A DNA stretch of 47,350 bases from Bacteroidales bacterium UBA1176 (GCA_002311645.1 DBYW01000020.1:240-47589); one strand, 5' to 3'; positions 8,262-17,003 are shown, numbered from the stretch's first letter. Numbers and translations are program-made. Notes: generated by a model from the letters alone, not told the origin.

Positions 8262-9566
8262 ATGAAACTGAAACTCATCTATCCCAAATGGAACAAGCTG
8301 CCTGGCCAGACCACTTTCAATTTGCCGCCGCACGGTCCCGTTGTATTCGCCGCCACACTTCCCGAATATGTCGATGTCTCCTTCACCGACGAGAACGTGG
8401 AAGAACTCAACATGGACGAGGAATGCGACGTGGTGGCCATCAGCATGATGCTCACGACGCAGGTAAAACGCGGATGGGCCATCGCCGACGCCTATCGTGC
8501 CAAGGGCATTCCCGTGATGTTCGGAGGCATCTCCACCATGTTGCACGCCGAGGAGACCCTGCAACATGCCGACTCCATCTTCCTCGGTGAATCCGAAGGA
8601 CGCATGGAGCAAGTGATGGATGATCTCAAAAACCACAAGCTCAAGAAAGTCTACAACTATATGGGCCATCAGCCCGACATCGCACTGGTAGGCCCGGCCC
8701 GCCGCGACCTCTACAAACGCGAACTGTACAACCACAAAGGCGTGCAAATGGTCGACCTTTTCCACGCTTCCCGCGGATGCCGTTTCAGTTGCTACCCCTG
8801 CGCCGTCTCCTACCTCGGCGGACGCTGTTTCCGCCCAAGGCCCATCGACAAGACCATCGCCGACTTGGAGACCATCGACAACAACCGTCTCTTCATCGTC
8901 GACAACTCCTTGGCTCAGAACAAGCAATGGGAAATGGACCTCTTCCGTGAGATGATCCCCCTCAAGAAGAAGTGGATCAGCCATACCATCGAAGACGACC
9001 CGCAAGTGCTCGACCTCGCCGCCCAAGCCGGCGCGTGGTACGTGTACCAAGCCGTCTACGACACCTCCGACTACATCAAGGAGCGCGTGAAACGCTACCA
9101 CGACTACGGCATCGGCGTGGAAGGCACCATCCTGTTCGGCCTCGACAACCAAACCGAGGACGACATTCTCCGCCTCATCGACTTCCTCCTCAAAATCGAC
9201 CTCGACCTCGCCGAGTTCACCATCCTCGCCCCCTTCCCGCACACCAAGGCATACGACGACCTCATGAGACAAGGGCGCATCTTCGACCACGACTGGGACC
9301 ACTACAACGCCGGACAGGTCGTATACCAACCCAAGCACATGAGCCCAGAACGGCTGCAGGAACTCTACGAATATGCCTGGCACGCATTCTACCAAGACGA
9401 GACACAGGAGGAGAAGATGTTCAAACTCTTCACACAGGTCATGCTCCGTGAAATGGAGGACGGCACCTACCGTCCCCGCAACCGGAAACTCGCCAACAAG
9501 AGTTTCGGCAAGGACGTCGACCGCAGCAAGAGCCATTTCAACGAATTTCAAACAAAAGCACAATAA
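8262..9566 (+). CDS. B12-binding-domain radical SAM protein
   Basis: 434 residues. The N-terminal 150 residues look like a cobalamin-binding Rossmann domain (VVAISMMLTTQVKRGWAIADAYRAKG, then PVMFGGISTML). The radical SAM core follows, with the 4Fe-4S triad C173-x3-C177-x2-C180 (GCRFSCYPC) and the usual later strands (ISHTIEDDP, EGTILFGLDNQTEDDI). It ends with a short C-terminal extension. Family members do methylations, ring contractions or C-C bond formation on unactivated carbons, including lipids such as hopanoids; the reaction here is unknown. It has its own -7 element and is followed after 9 bases by the small unknown gene. It fits a lipid-tailoring role only by context. Confidence 0.88.
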   Translation: MKLKLIYPKWNKLPGQTTFNLPPHGPVVFAATLPEYVDVSFTDENVEELNMDEECDVVAISMMLTTQVKRGWAIADAYRAKGIPVMFGGISTMLHAEETLQHADSIFLGESEGRMEQVMDDLKNHKLKKVYNYMGHQPDIALVGPARRDLYKRELYNHKGVQMVDLFHASRGCRFSCYPCAVSYLGGRCFRPRPIDKTIADLETIDNNRLFIVDNSLAQNKQWEMDLFREMIPLKKKWISHTIEDDPQVLDLAAQAGAWYVYQAVYDTSDYIKERVKRYHDYGIGVEGTILFGLDNQTEDDILRLIDFLLKIDLDLAEFTILAPFPHTKAYDDLMRQGRIFDHDWDHYNAGQVVYQPKHMSPERLQELYEYAWHAFYQDETQEEKMFKLFTQVMLREMEDGTYRPRNRKLANKSFGKDVDRSKSHFNEFQTKAQ

Positions 9567-9575
9567 TCCATATTC

Positions 9576-9935
9576 ATGAAAGTACCCGAAAGATATTACG
9601 ATGAAATTTTTGCTTTTGCCGGACAGTGGGACATGCCCAGCAGTTGCGGCCTGAAAATCATCCGCAAGCCCGAGAAGACCTACGTGATTGTCACGGAACT
9701 CTATCAAGACAACCCCGGCACGTCCGTAACATACGCAGGCGTGTCGCTGGCCAACCAGATTTGTGAAAAGAAAGGGTTCAACCTTGACGATATCACGTAT
9801 GTAGAATGCAACCCGAACACCAACTCCAAGCTCTCATTCTATGACGAGGAGTATTTCGAAGTCACCTTCGGCGAGGGCAACACACCCACATACCGCCAAC
9901 TTGACAAAGAAGAGGTGAAAGCCATGTTGGAATAG
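9576..9935 (+). CDS. Small conserved-looking protein of unknown function
   Basis: 119 residues, acidic and soluble, with no signal peptide or membrane segment. I do not recognise the family. It starts 9 bases after the radical SAM stop and its codon use matches its neighbours, so it is very likely expressed. Visible features are an N-terminal amphipathic stretch (MKVPERYYDEIFAFAG), two cysteines in unrelated positions (SSCGLK, ANQICEKKG) and a segment ending EEYFEVTFGEGNTP. Its position between the radical SAM enzyme and a lipoprotein esterase suggests an accessory role in the same pathway; this is inference. Confidence 0.7.
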   Translation: MKVPERYYDEIFAFAGQWDMPSSCGLKIIRKPEKTYVIVTELYQDNPGTSVTYAGVSLANQICEKKGFNLDDITYVECNPNTNSKLSFYDEEYFEVTFGEGNTPTYRQLDKEEVKAMLE

Positions 9936-9968
9936 TCCTAAACACCATCCTCAAAGAACCTAACGACA

Positions 9969-10826
9969 ATGAAAAGACTCATCCAAATAATCTTATTGGT
10001 ATTGATGGCGGGGTGCGCGTCATCCCAACCCAAGCCGATGGCCTTATGGAAAAACGTTCCCGGCATGAAGGGCAAGCCCACCAAATTGTACGCCTATCCC
10101 GCACCCAAGGAGAACAACCACGGCTATGTGGTCATTGTTTGTCCTGGCGGAAGTTATGCCCACACCATGGGCATCGCCACCGAGGGGTTTGCTGTTGCCG
10201 AATGGCTTAACAGTCAAGGCATCAGCGCCTTCGTACTCAAATACCGCACGGGGTCACAAGGATATCACCATCCTGCCATGTTAGAGGACGTGCAGATGGC
10301 CATCCATTACGTGCGCCAACATGCCAAAGAGTACGGTTACGACCCGCACAAGCTCGGTGTGATGGGCTTCTCCGCCGGCGGCCACCTCGCCCTCATGAGC
10401 GGATCCTTGGCCAAAGAAAACCACATTTCCAAATATGGCTTCAAGGACAATATCTCGCTACGCCCCGACTTCGTCGTGCCCATCTATCCCGTTGTCACCA
10501 TGAAGGGCGACATCGTACACCAGCGCTCCCGCAAAAACCTGCTCACCCGCAAACGCACACCCGAGTTAGAAACCAAGTTTTCCATGGAGCTGAACATCCC
10601 GCGCGACATGCCCCCCACCTTTGTGGCCACCGCCAAGGACGACCCCGTGGTGGACTATCGCAACAGCGTGCAACTCGACCATTCCCTCAGCAAAGCGCAA
10701 ATACCGCACCAATTCATGCTCTTCGAAACGGGCGGTCATGGTTACGGCATGAGCGAGAAACTTGCCCCTGAAGCCGGCAAATGGAAGAACACCTTCCTCA
10801 AATGGTTAGGATCTCTAAAACTATAA
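9969..10826 (+). CDS. Lipoprotein alpha/beta-hydrolase (esterase, acetylxylan-esterase/BD-FAE-like)
   Basis: 285 residues. A lipoprotein signal peptide with lipobox LMAGC (lipidated C16) points to an outer or inner membrane lipoprotein in the periplasm. The alpha/beta-hydrolase core shows an oxyanion-type CPGGSY, the nucleophile elbow GFSAGG (S135), an acid in AKDDPVVD (D225 likely) and H257 (TGGHGYGM), a complete catalytic triad. The closest pattern is the small esterase family used for deacetylating sugars. In this cluster it could instead hydrolyse an acyl ester of the exported lipid. A hairpin lies directly after the stop (10828-10867). Confidence 0.85.
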   Translation: MKRLIQIILLVLMAGCASSQPKPMALWKNVPGMKGKPTKLYAYPAPKENNHGYVVIVCPGGSYAHTMGIATEGFAVAEWLNSQGISAFVLKYRTGSQGYHHPAMLEDVQMAIHYVRQHAKEYGYDPHKLGVMGFSAGGHLALMSGSLAKENHISKYGFKDNISLRPDFVVPIYPVVTMKGDIVHQRSRKNLLTRKRTPELETKFSMELNIPRDMPPTFVATAKDDPVVDYRNSVQLDHSLSKAQIPHQFMLFETGGHGYGMSEKLAPEAGKWKNTFLKWLGSLKL

Positions 10827-10827
10827 T

Positions 10828-10867
10828 GATTCCTGATACAACCGCCCAAAACGGCGGAGCAGGAATC
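10828..10867 (+). promoter_or_regulatory. Hairpin between the esterase and ligase genes
   Basis: Nested inverted repeat: GATTCCTG (10828-10835) pairs with CAGGAATC (10860-10867), and an inner CCGCC pairs with GGCGG. It starts one base after the esterase stop. No T run follows, so it is more likely an RNA-processing or stability element, or a weak terminator, than a strong intrinsic terminator. Confidence 0.55.
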
Positions 10868-10916
10868 CCTACAATATTATTATATTATATAGTATCGGCA
10901 CTAAAAACAGACTTCC

Positions 10917-12221
10917 ATGAACTTCATCCCTGACATAGAATTCCAGCCCCGCGAAGTCATCAAGACCTTCCAAGAGGAAAAAATGCGCGAACATATCGCC
11001 TATCTGCAGGCCTTCTCTCCCTTTTACAAAAAAATGTTTGCCGAGAACCATATCGACTCGATGAAAATACAACACATCGAGGATCTGCGGCACGTCCCGT
11101 TCACTGACAAGAAAGACCTGCAACTGCATAATTGGGACTTCCTCTGCGTAAAAAAGAATCGCATAATCGATTATATCACCACATCGGGCACGTTAGGAGA
11201 CCCGGTGACCTTCGCCTGCACCGACAGCGACTTGGAGCGGCTGGCCTACAACGAGGCCATCTCCTTTGCCTGTGCAGGACTGAAACCCGGCAATGTTCTA
11301 CAACTGATGACCACCATGGACAAACGCTTCATGGCAGGCTTGGCCTATTTCTTGGGACTGAGAAAATTAGGCGCCGGCGTCATCCGTGTCGGCAACGGTA
11401 TCCCCGAGCTGCAATGGGACACCATCCAGCGCATCCAGCCCGACACGGTCATGTGCATCCCCTCCTTCATCCTGCGGCTCATCGAGTATGCCGAAGAACA
11501 CGGCATCGACTACAAGAACTCCTCCATCAAGCGCATCATTGGTATCGGGGAAGGGCTGCGCGACCAGCATTTCGAGCTTAATTCATTGGGCAAAAACATC
11601 AAAGACAAGTGGGACGTGCAACTCTTCGCCACCTACTCCTCCACGGAGATGTCGGCCACCTTCTCGGAATGCGAGTATGGGTGCGGCGGCCATCACCACC
11701 CAGAGTTGCTGATTGTGGAAATCATCGGCGACGATGACGAACCCGTACCCGACGGCGAAGTCGGAGAAGTCGTGGTCACCACCCTCGGCATCGAGGGCAT
11801 GCCTCTGCTGCGATTCCGCACGGGCGACATGGCCTGCATCCACCCCGAGCCGTGCCGTTGCGGACGCCAGACCTTCCGCATCAGCCCCATCGTGGGACGC
11901 AAAAACCACATGATCAAGTACAAGGGCACAACCCTCTATCCTCCCGCCCTCACCGAAGTGCTGACCAACACCGACTACGTCGAGAACTACTATATCACCA
12001 TCGACACCAATCCCAACACCGGCACCGACGAGGTGACCATCACCATCGGGCTGCGCCACGACCCCGAGTTTGATGTCGTCAAGGACATCAAAGACCGTTT
12101 CCGCGCCAAGGTGCGCGTGGCACCTGACATCCGCATTGCGGACGTGGATGACGTGCGCAAGGTCAATTTCCCCGCCATGAGCCGCAAGCCCGTCACCCTC
12201 ATCGACAACAGAAAACACTAA
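10917..12221 (+). CDS. PaaK/CapK-type AMP-forming ligase (phenylacetate-CoA ligase family)
   Basis: 434 residues, the length of phenylacetate-CoA ligases. Visible motifs are the P-loop-like TTSGTLGDP (88-96), the adenylate-binding YSSTEMS block, the hinge-region segment MPLLRFRTGDMA with a cysteine cluster (PEPCRCGRQTFR), and the C-terminal lysine-bearing tail domain. Members activate carboxylic acids (aryl or other) as adenylates and pass them to CoA. In this neighbourhood it would supply or reload an acyl or aryl starter for the two acyltransferases. No ketosynthase or acyl carrier protein is present nearby, so a full polyketide-type pathway is not encoded here. Followed by the second acyltransferase after 21 bases. 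Confidence 0.85.
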   Translation: MNFIPDIEFQPREVIKTFQEEKMREHIAYLQAFSPFYKKMFAENHIDSMKIQHIEDLRHVPFTDKKDLQLHNWDFLCVKKNRIIDYITTSGTLGDPVTFACTDSDLERLAYNEAISFACAGLKPGNVLQLMTTMDKRFMAGLAYFLGLRKLGAGVIRVGNGIPELQWDTIQRIQPDTVMCIPSFILRLIEYAEEHGIDYKNSSIKRIIGIGEGLRDQHFELNSLGKNIKDKWDVQLFATYSSTEMSATFSECEYGCGGHHHPELLIVEIIGDDDEPVPDGEVGEVVVTTLGIEGMPLLRFRTGDMACIHPEPCRCGRQTFRISPIVGRKNHMIKYKGTTLYPPALTEVLTNTDYVENYYITIDTNPNTGTDEVTITIGLRHDPEFDVVKDIKDRFRAKVRVAPDIRIADVDDVRKVNFPAMSRKPVTLIDNRKH

Positions 12222-12242
12222 AACTTTCCCACAACCACGGAA

Positions 12243-13409
12243 ATGACAGATCTATTTCCAAACACCAGACCATACAACGACAGCGAAATCCCTGCCGCCG
12301 TGGCACGCGTCGCCTCCAACCCGTTCTTCGACACGATTGTCAAGTATCTTTTCCCCGACACTTCCGTGGAAAAGTTCCGGCAAGAGTTTGTCCAAATCAC
12401 CACCATTGACGAATTTCAAGAGAAAGTGATGCTGAAGGCCATCGGGAACATCATCCAACGCACCTGCACAGACTTCACCGAGGAGGGTACCGGCCTCTTG
12501 ACTCCTGACCGCCGATACACCTTCATCGCCAACCACCGCGACATCCTGTTGGATGCCGCACTGTTGCAGATTGTCCTGAAACAAAACCATCTCCGCACAT
12601 CGGAAATCACGTTCGGCAGCAATCTGATGCAAGGCGACATCGTCATCGACATCGGCAAGATGAACAAAATGTTCCGCATAGAGCGCGGCGGCACCGTGCA
12701 CAGCTTCTACAAAAGTTCCATGGAGGTCTCCTCCTATATGCGCTATGCCTTGACAGAAAAGGGCGAGTCCACATGGATTGCCCAACGCAATGGACGAACC
12801 AAGGATGGCTATGATCGCACGGAAAACGCTGTGCTCAAAATGCTGTCCATCAGCAGTCAGAAACCCTTCCAAGAGAACTTGGCCGAGATGAATATCACAC
12901 CTGTGGCCATCTCCTACGAATACGAGCCCTGCGATTTTCTGAAGACACAGGAGTTGTATATCTCCCAATATCAGAAATACATCAAAGAACCAGGGGAGGA
13001 TCTTCGCAGCATCCTGAAAGGCGTCACGCAGGAAAAAGGCCACGTACACATCGCCATCACCCCGCCTGTCACCGCAAAGGAGCTGGCCGACTGTGACAAT
13101 TATGAGAAGAACCTCAAGTTCGAACGCCTGGCACAAATCATCGACCAACGCATAACAGACCACTACAAGCTGTGGAAGACCAACCACATCGCCTACGACT
13201 TGTTGCATCAAAGCCAACGCTTTGCCGACCAATACACCTCTGCCGACGCGGATGCTTTTGTGCGCTATATGGAAAGTGGCCTACAAGGACTTTCAGGAGA
13301 GAGGGATGAACTACGGAACATTTTCCTGAAGATCTACGCCAATCCCATCACAAACAAGATGGACAACGCTTCAAGTACGACAACGGAATGGAAAACGAAC
13401 AATTTATAG
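12243..13409 (+). CDS. Glycerol-3-phosphate/lysophosphatidate acyltransferase family protein
   Basis: 388 residues. A PlsB/PlsC-like acyltransferase core begins around residue 90 with FIANHRDILLDAAL (H98, D100, D104). This deviates from strict HX4D, as the Bacteroidetes subgroup of this family often does. Further blocks follow (FGSNLMQGD, FRIERGG, ESTWIAQRNGRTKDG), matching the family's substrate-binding motifs. No membrane helix is evident. It probably esterifies a glycerol-phosphate or ornithine-type lipid backbone in the cytoplasm. Its 3' end overlaps obgE by 22 bases, so obgE is co-transcribed with it. Confidence 0.82.
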   Translation: MTDLFPNTRPYNDSEIPAAVARVASNPFFDTIVKYLFPDTSVEKFRQEFVQITTIDEFQEKVMLKAIGNIIQRTCTDFTEEGTGLLTPDRRYTFIANHRDILLDAALLQIVLKQNHLRTSEITFGSNLMQGDIVIDIGKMNKMFRIERGGTVHSFYKSSMEVSSYMRYALTEKGESTWIAQRNGRTKDGYDRTENAVLKMLSISSQKPFQENLAEMNITPVAISYEYEPCDFLKTQELYISQYQKYIKEPGEDLRSILKGVTQEKGHVHIAITPPVTAKELADCDNYEKNLKFERLAQIIDQRITDHYKLWKTNHIAYDLLHQSQRFADQYTSADADAFVRYMESGLQGLSGERDELRNIFLKIYANPITNKMDNASSTTTEWKTNNL

Positions 13410-14401
13410 ACTACGTCAAGATATTTGCACGCTCCGGCAACGGGGGCGGCGGATCGTCGCACTTGGCACGTTTTGCCCGCAACCCCAAGGGCGGTCCCGA
13501 CGGGGGCGACGGCGGCAAGGGCGGCAGTGTCATCGCACGCGGCAACCGCAATCTTTGGACCTTGCTGCACCTGCGTTACACCAAACATGTATTCGCGGGA
13601 AACGGCGAACACGGACAAAAGAACCAGTGCTTCGGCAAGAATGGTGCCGACGCCATCATTGAAGTGCCCCTCGGCACCGTCATCAAGATGACGGACAGCG
13701 ACGAGGTCATCGGCGAGGTGCTGGACGACGGACAGGAGCTCATCATCATGAAAGGCGGCCGCGGAGGACTCGGGAATGTGCATTTCAAGAGCGCGACCAT
13801 GCAAACCCCACGCTTTGCGCAACCCGGCGAACCCGGCAGCGAAGGATGGATCACCCTGGAACTCAAGGTACTCGCCGATGTCGGGCTCGTAGGCTTCCCC
13901 AACGCGGGCAAATCCACACTCATCAGCAAACTCTCCAACGCCAAGCCCAAAATCGCCAACTACCCCTTCACCACCCTCACACCGAACCTCGGCATGGTCG
14001 CCTACCGTGACTTCCAATCCTTCGTCATTGCCGACATCCCCGGCATCATCGAAGGCGCCTCCGAAGGCAAAGGCATCGGCCTGCGATTCCTGCGCCATAT
14101 CGAACGCAACTCCGTACTATTGTATATGTTGCCCGTCATTTCCGAAGAGGGTGTGCGAAGCGCTGAGGAGATCCTGCACGAATACCAGATCCTACAAAAC
14201 GAACTCAACCAATACAACCCTGAACTGCTCGACAAGAATTACCTTGTGGCACTCACCAAATGCGACGCCGCATCCCAAGAGGAAATCGACGAAATCAAGA
14301 AAAAGCTCCCCAAGAGCATGCCCGTCATCGACGTATCCTCTGTCACTGAATACCATCTTTCCGAACTAAAAGACTTGCTTTGGAAGAGACTGGCAGAGTA
14401 G
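13388..14401 (+). CDS. obgE: Obg-family GTPase
   Basis: 337 residues. The N-terminal glycine-rich Obg fold (1-158, GNGGGGSSHLARFARNPKGGPDGGDGG) is followed by a G domain with G1 GFPNAGKS (169-176), switch I NYPFTTLTPNLG, G3 DIPGIIEGASEG and G4 TKCD. It lacks the extra C-terminal domain seen in some firmicute proteins. Obg/CgtA acts in late 50S ribosome assembly and the stringent response. The ATG at 13388 lies inside the end of the acyltransferase gene, and the match starts at the first residues, so this start is secure. Confidence 0.97.
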   Translation: MENEQFIDYVKIFARSGNGGGGSSHLARFARNPKGGPDGGDGGKGGSVIARGNRNLWTLLHLRYTKHVFAGNGEHGQKNQCFGKNGADAIIEVPLGTVIKMTDSDEVIGEVLDDGQELIIMKGGRGGLGNVHFKSATMQTPRFAQPGEPGSEGWITLELKVLADVGLVGFPNAGKSTLISKLSNAKPKIANYPFTTLTPNLGMVAYRDFQSFVIADIPGIIEGASEGKGIGLRFLRHIERNSVLLYMLPVISEEGVRSAEEILHEYQILQNELNQYNPELLDKNYLVALTKCDAASQEEIDEIKKKLPKSMPVIDVSSVTEYHLSELKDLLWKRLAE

Positions 14402-14535
14402 AAACGCACACTTGAATGTTGAATTATCGCACGGATAAGCATAATTTATAATACTGATTATCTGTTATTTATAGCAACAACTGCATTTTTTACCAAAAAA
14501 ATATCCAAACAGATATTTCCATATTAAAAAAAGTG

Positions 14536-14543
14536 TATTTTTG
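14536..14543 (+). promoter_or_regulatory. -7 element for rpmG
   Basis: TATTTTTG, 36 bases before the L33 ATG and downstream of an AT-rich 130-base gap after obgE. Confidence 0.7.
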
Positions 14544-14578
14544 CAGCCTCAAAAAACATAAAAAACAAGTAGAGAAAA

Positions 14579-14767
14579 ATGGCAAAGAAAGTAAAAGAAG
14601 CTCGTCAGCAAGTGATTTTGGAATGCACGGAGCAAAAGGCAAGTGGCGTGCCAGGCATCTCGAGGTATATAACCACGAAGAACAGAAAGAACACGCCTGA
14701 CAGATTGGAACTGATGAAATACAATCCCTATCTGAAACGTATGACCTTACACAAGGAAGTCAAATAA
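14579..14767 (+). CDS. rpmG: 50S ribosomal protein L33
   Basis: 62 residues (MAKKVKEARQQVILECTEQK through YNPYLKRMTLHKEVK), the normal size for Bacteroidetes L33. Only one cysteine (C17) is visible, so this is the zinc-free form. In many Bacteroidetes rpmB (L28) stands directly upstream; here obgE and a fresh promoter precede it instead. It is followed after 25 bases by the DUF4295 gene. Confidence 0.95.
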   Translation: MAKKVKEARQQVILECTEQKASGVPGISRYITTKNRKNTPDRLELMKYNPYLKRMTLHKEVK

Positions 14768-14792
14768 TAATAACAAATAAAAACATAAAGAG

Positions 14793-14948
14793 ATGGCAAA
14801 GAAGGTTGTTGCAACATTGAAAAAACAAGGTGGCGTCACCTACACGAGAGTCGTGAAAATGGAGCGTTCACCCAAGACTGGAGCCTACACGTTCAAAGAA
14901 GCTGTTGTAGAATCCACCGCTGTAAAAGACTTTTTGGCTAAAAAGTAA
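14793..14948 (+). CDS. DUF4295 small basic protein
   Basis: 51 residues, MAKKVVATLKKQGGVTYTRV to FLAKK, very basic. It matches the short Bacteroidetes-specific DUF4295 family that accompanies rpmG; a ribosome-associated role is generally assumed but not shown. Co-transcribed with rpmG and followed by an intrinsic terminator. Confidence 0.9.
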   Translation: MAKKVVATLKKQGGVTYTRVVKMERSPKTGAYTFKEAVVESTAVKDFLAKK

Positions 14949-14970
14949 TATTTTGTTTTCATGGTTGAAA

Positions 14971-15000
14971 GAAGGTGTCCTCTCAAGGGACGCCTTTTTT
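14971..15000 (+). terminator. Intrinsic terminator after the rpmG-DUF4295 unit
   Basis: AGGTGTCC - TCTCAAG - GGACGCCT with one G-T pair, followed by six T. It separates this operon from ftsY. Confidence 0.8.
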
Positions 15001-15041
15001 CGTTATAGGCGTTTGTGTATCGCGAATATTCTCTTTTTTCG

Positions 15042-15049
15042 TATCTTTG
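15042..15049 (+). promoter_or_regulatory. -7 element for ftsY
   Basis: TATCTTTG, 23 bases before the ATG at 15072. It lies inside the longer open frame that starts at 15015, so that longer start is unlikely. Confidence 0.7.
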
Positions 15050-15071
15050 CAGCCGACTAACAAATGACGCT

Positions 15072-16031
15072 ATGGGATTATTTTCAATCTTTTCCAAAGA
15101 GAAAAAACAGGAGTTGGACCAAGGCTTGCAGAAGTCCAAGGAGAACTTTTTCGCCAAGCTGGCCAAGACTATCGTCGGCAAATCGAAGGTCGATGACGAT
15201 GTGCTCGACCGTTTAGAAGAGGTGCTGGTGACTTCCGACGTCGGCGTGGAGACCACCCTGCGCATCATTGAACGCATCGAGGGACGTGTTTCTCGCGATA
15301 AATATATTGGGACAGAGCAACTTAACTCAATTCTCAAAGAGGAGATTGCAGGGTTGTTGTTAGAGAACGACATCGAGAAGGTCAACGACTTCGTCATCCC
15401 GGAAATGGATGTCCCGTACATTATTTTGGTGGTAGGCGTCAACGGCGTGGGCAAGACCACCACTATCGGCAAGCTCGCCTACCAATTCAAGAAAAAGGGG
15501 TACAGCGTCATGTTAGGTGCCGCCGACACATTCCGTGCCGCCGCCATCGAGCAGCTGCAGGCCTGGGCTCAGCGCGCCGACGTGCCCATCGTCACCCAGA
15601 AAATGGGTTCCGACCCCGCCGCGGTGGCATACGACACCGTGTCGTCCGCCCTCGCACGCCATAGCGACGTGGTGCTTATCGATACGGCCGGACGTCTCCA
15701 CAACAAGACGAACCTCATGAACGAGCTCATCAAGATCAAGAACGTCATCCGCAAGCTCGTGCCTGACGGCCCGCACGAAGTGCTGCTCGTCCTCGACGGT
15801 TCAACTGGCCAGAACGCTTTCGAGCAGGCCCGCCAGTTCAGCGCCGCCACCGAAGTCTCCACCTTGGCCATCACCAAACTTGACGGCACGGCCAAAGGCG
15901 GCGTGGTCATCGGCATCTCCGACCAATTCAAGATTCCCATCAAGTACATCGGCGTGGGTGAGAAAATAGACCAGCTCCAAGTCTTCAACCGCATGGAGTT
16001 CGTGGACTCCCTGTTCCCCGACAACTGGTAA
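15072..16031 (+). CDS. ftsY: Signal recognition particle receptor FtsY
   Basis: 319 residues. The short N domain (1-100) begins MGLFSIFSKEKKQ without the long acidic A domain of enterobacteria. The NG GTPase core has the P-loop GVNGVGKTT (122-130), AADTFRAAA, DTAGR (G3) and TKLDGTAKGG (G4). FtsY docks ribosome-SRP complexes at the membrane. The start at 15072 is chosen over 15015 because of the -7 element between them. Confidence 0.97.
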   Translation: MGLFSIFSKEKKQELDQGLQKSKENFFAKLAKTIVGKSKVDDDVLDRLEEVLVTSDVGVETTLRIIERIEGRVSRDKYIGTEQLNSILKEEIAGLLLENDIEKVNDFVIPEMDVPYIILVVGVNGVGKTTTIGKLAYQFKKKGYSVMLGAADTFRAAAIEQLQAWAQRADVPIVTQKMGSDPAAVAYDTVSSALARHSDVVLIDTAGRLHNKTNLMNELIKIKNVIRKLVPDGPHEVLLVLDGSTGQNAFEQARQFSAATEVSTLAITKLDGTAKGGVVIGISDQFKIPIKYIGVGEKIDQLQVFNRMEFVDSLFPDNW

Positions 16032-16062
16032 CCTGCGGGCCATGCAACGAAACACCCCTTCT

Positions 16063-16079
16063 TATCTGCGTTAATCTGC
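16063..16079 (+). repeat. Short tandem ATCTGCGTTA-type intergenic repeat
   Basis: ATCTGCG-TTA-ATCTGC, a near-duplicate heptamer in the 71-base ftsY-ispH gap. Similar ATCTGCGTTA strings recur between genes in many Bacteroidetes; their role is not known. Confidence 0.4.
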
Positions 16080-16102
16080 AAAAACAGCGGGAGGAAAAAA
16101 AC

Positions 16103-16960
16103 GTGCAAGTAACCATTGACGAAAATTCCGGTTTCTGCTTCGGGGTCATCCATGCCATCCAGACGGCGGAAGATTACCTTCGCGACCACCACGAACTTTA
16201 TTGTCTGGGCGACATCGTGCACAACAACGAAGAAGTGAAACGTCTTGCACGTTTAGGGTTGCGGGTCATCACACAAGAGCAATTCCGGGAGTTGCACGAC
16301 ACCACCGTGCTTATCCGCGCGCATGGCGAGCCGCCCCTCACCTACCAGATCGCCCGCGAGAACCACATCACCCTCATCGACGCCACCTGCCCCGTGGTGC
16401 TCAAGCTCCAACAACGCATCCACGACTTTTACTGCAACCCCGACAAGCACGATTGGCAAATCCTCATCTTCGGCAAGAAGGGACACGCCGAAGTGGTCGG
16501 GCTTATGGGGCAAGCCGACAACAAGGTCATCGTGCTCTCTTCCATGGAGGAAATCGACAAGGTGGACTACAACCGCCCGTCCATGCTTTACTCGCAGACC
16601 ACGCAGAGTTTGGAGCAATACTATCGACTCATCGCCCTCATTCGGGCACGCTATGAGGCTGTCGGGCACAGCGACAAGTTCCACTATGCGGACACCATCT
16701 GCCGCAAGGTGGCCAACCGCGCCGCACAAGTCGTCGAGTTCGCCAAACAGCACGACGCCATCTTGTTCGTCTCGGGGGAAAAAAGTTCCAACGGCCTCTA
16801 TCTTTATGACATCTGTCGCGAAGCCAACCCCTGCACCCATCTGGTCTCGCACGTCGATCAGTTGCAAGACATCGACCTGATCGGAAAGGAGAGCATCGGC
16901 ATCTGCGGAGCCACCTCCACGCCCATGTGGCTGATGGAAGAGTTCAAAAAACGACTATGA
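16103..16960 (+). CDS. ispH: 4-hydroxy-3-methylbut-2-enyl diphosphate reductase
   Basis: 285 residues. The three iron-sulfur cysteines are in the expected places: C12 (GFCFGV), C96 (DATCPVV) and C200 (DTICRKVANR). H40 and H74 and the SSNGLYL motif (with ATSTPMW at the end) match the active site of IspH/LytB, which makes IPP and DMAPP in the last step of the MEP pathway. It starts at a GTG (16103) preceded nine bases upstream by GGGAGG, an unusually clear Shine-Dalgarno-like sequence for this phylum. No separate promoter was seen after ftsY. Confidence 0.96.
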   Translation: MQVTIDENSGFCFGVIHAIQTAEDYLRDHHELYCLGDIVHNNEEVKRLARLGLRVITQEQFRELHDTTVLIRAHGEPPLTYQIARENHITLIDATCPVVLKLQQRIHDFYCNPDKHDWQILIFGKKGHAEVVGLMGQADNKVIVLSSMEEIDKVDYNRPSMLYSQTTQSLEQYYRLIALIRARYEAVGHSDKFHYADTICRKVANRAAQVVEFAKQHDAILFVSGEKSSNGLYLYDICREANPCTHLVSHVDQLQDIDLIGKESIGICGATSTPMWLMEEFKKRL

Positions 16961-17003
16961 CAAAAAAAATCATTTCACCTTCGGACGGTATCAAATAAAA
17001 TCA

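Noticed and set aside
8205..9707. A 500-codon minus-strand frame opposite the radical SAM gene
   Set aside because: Same antisense effect; the plus-strand gene has the cysteine triad and a promoter, the minus frame has neither.
3121..13409. A complete flexirubin or aryl-polyene cluster
   Set aside because: No ketosynthase, ketoreductase, dehydratase or acyl carrier protein is encoded in or beside the stretch, so only part of such a pathway could be present.
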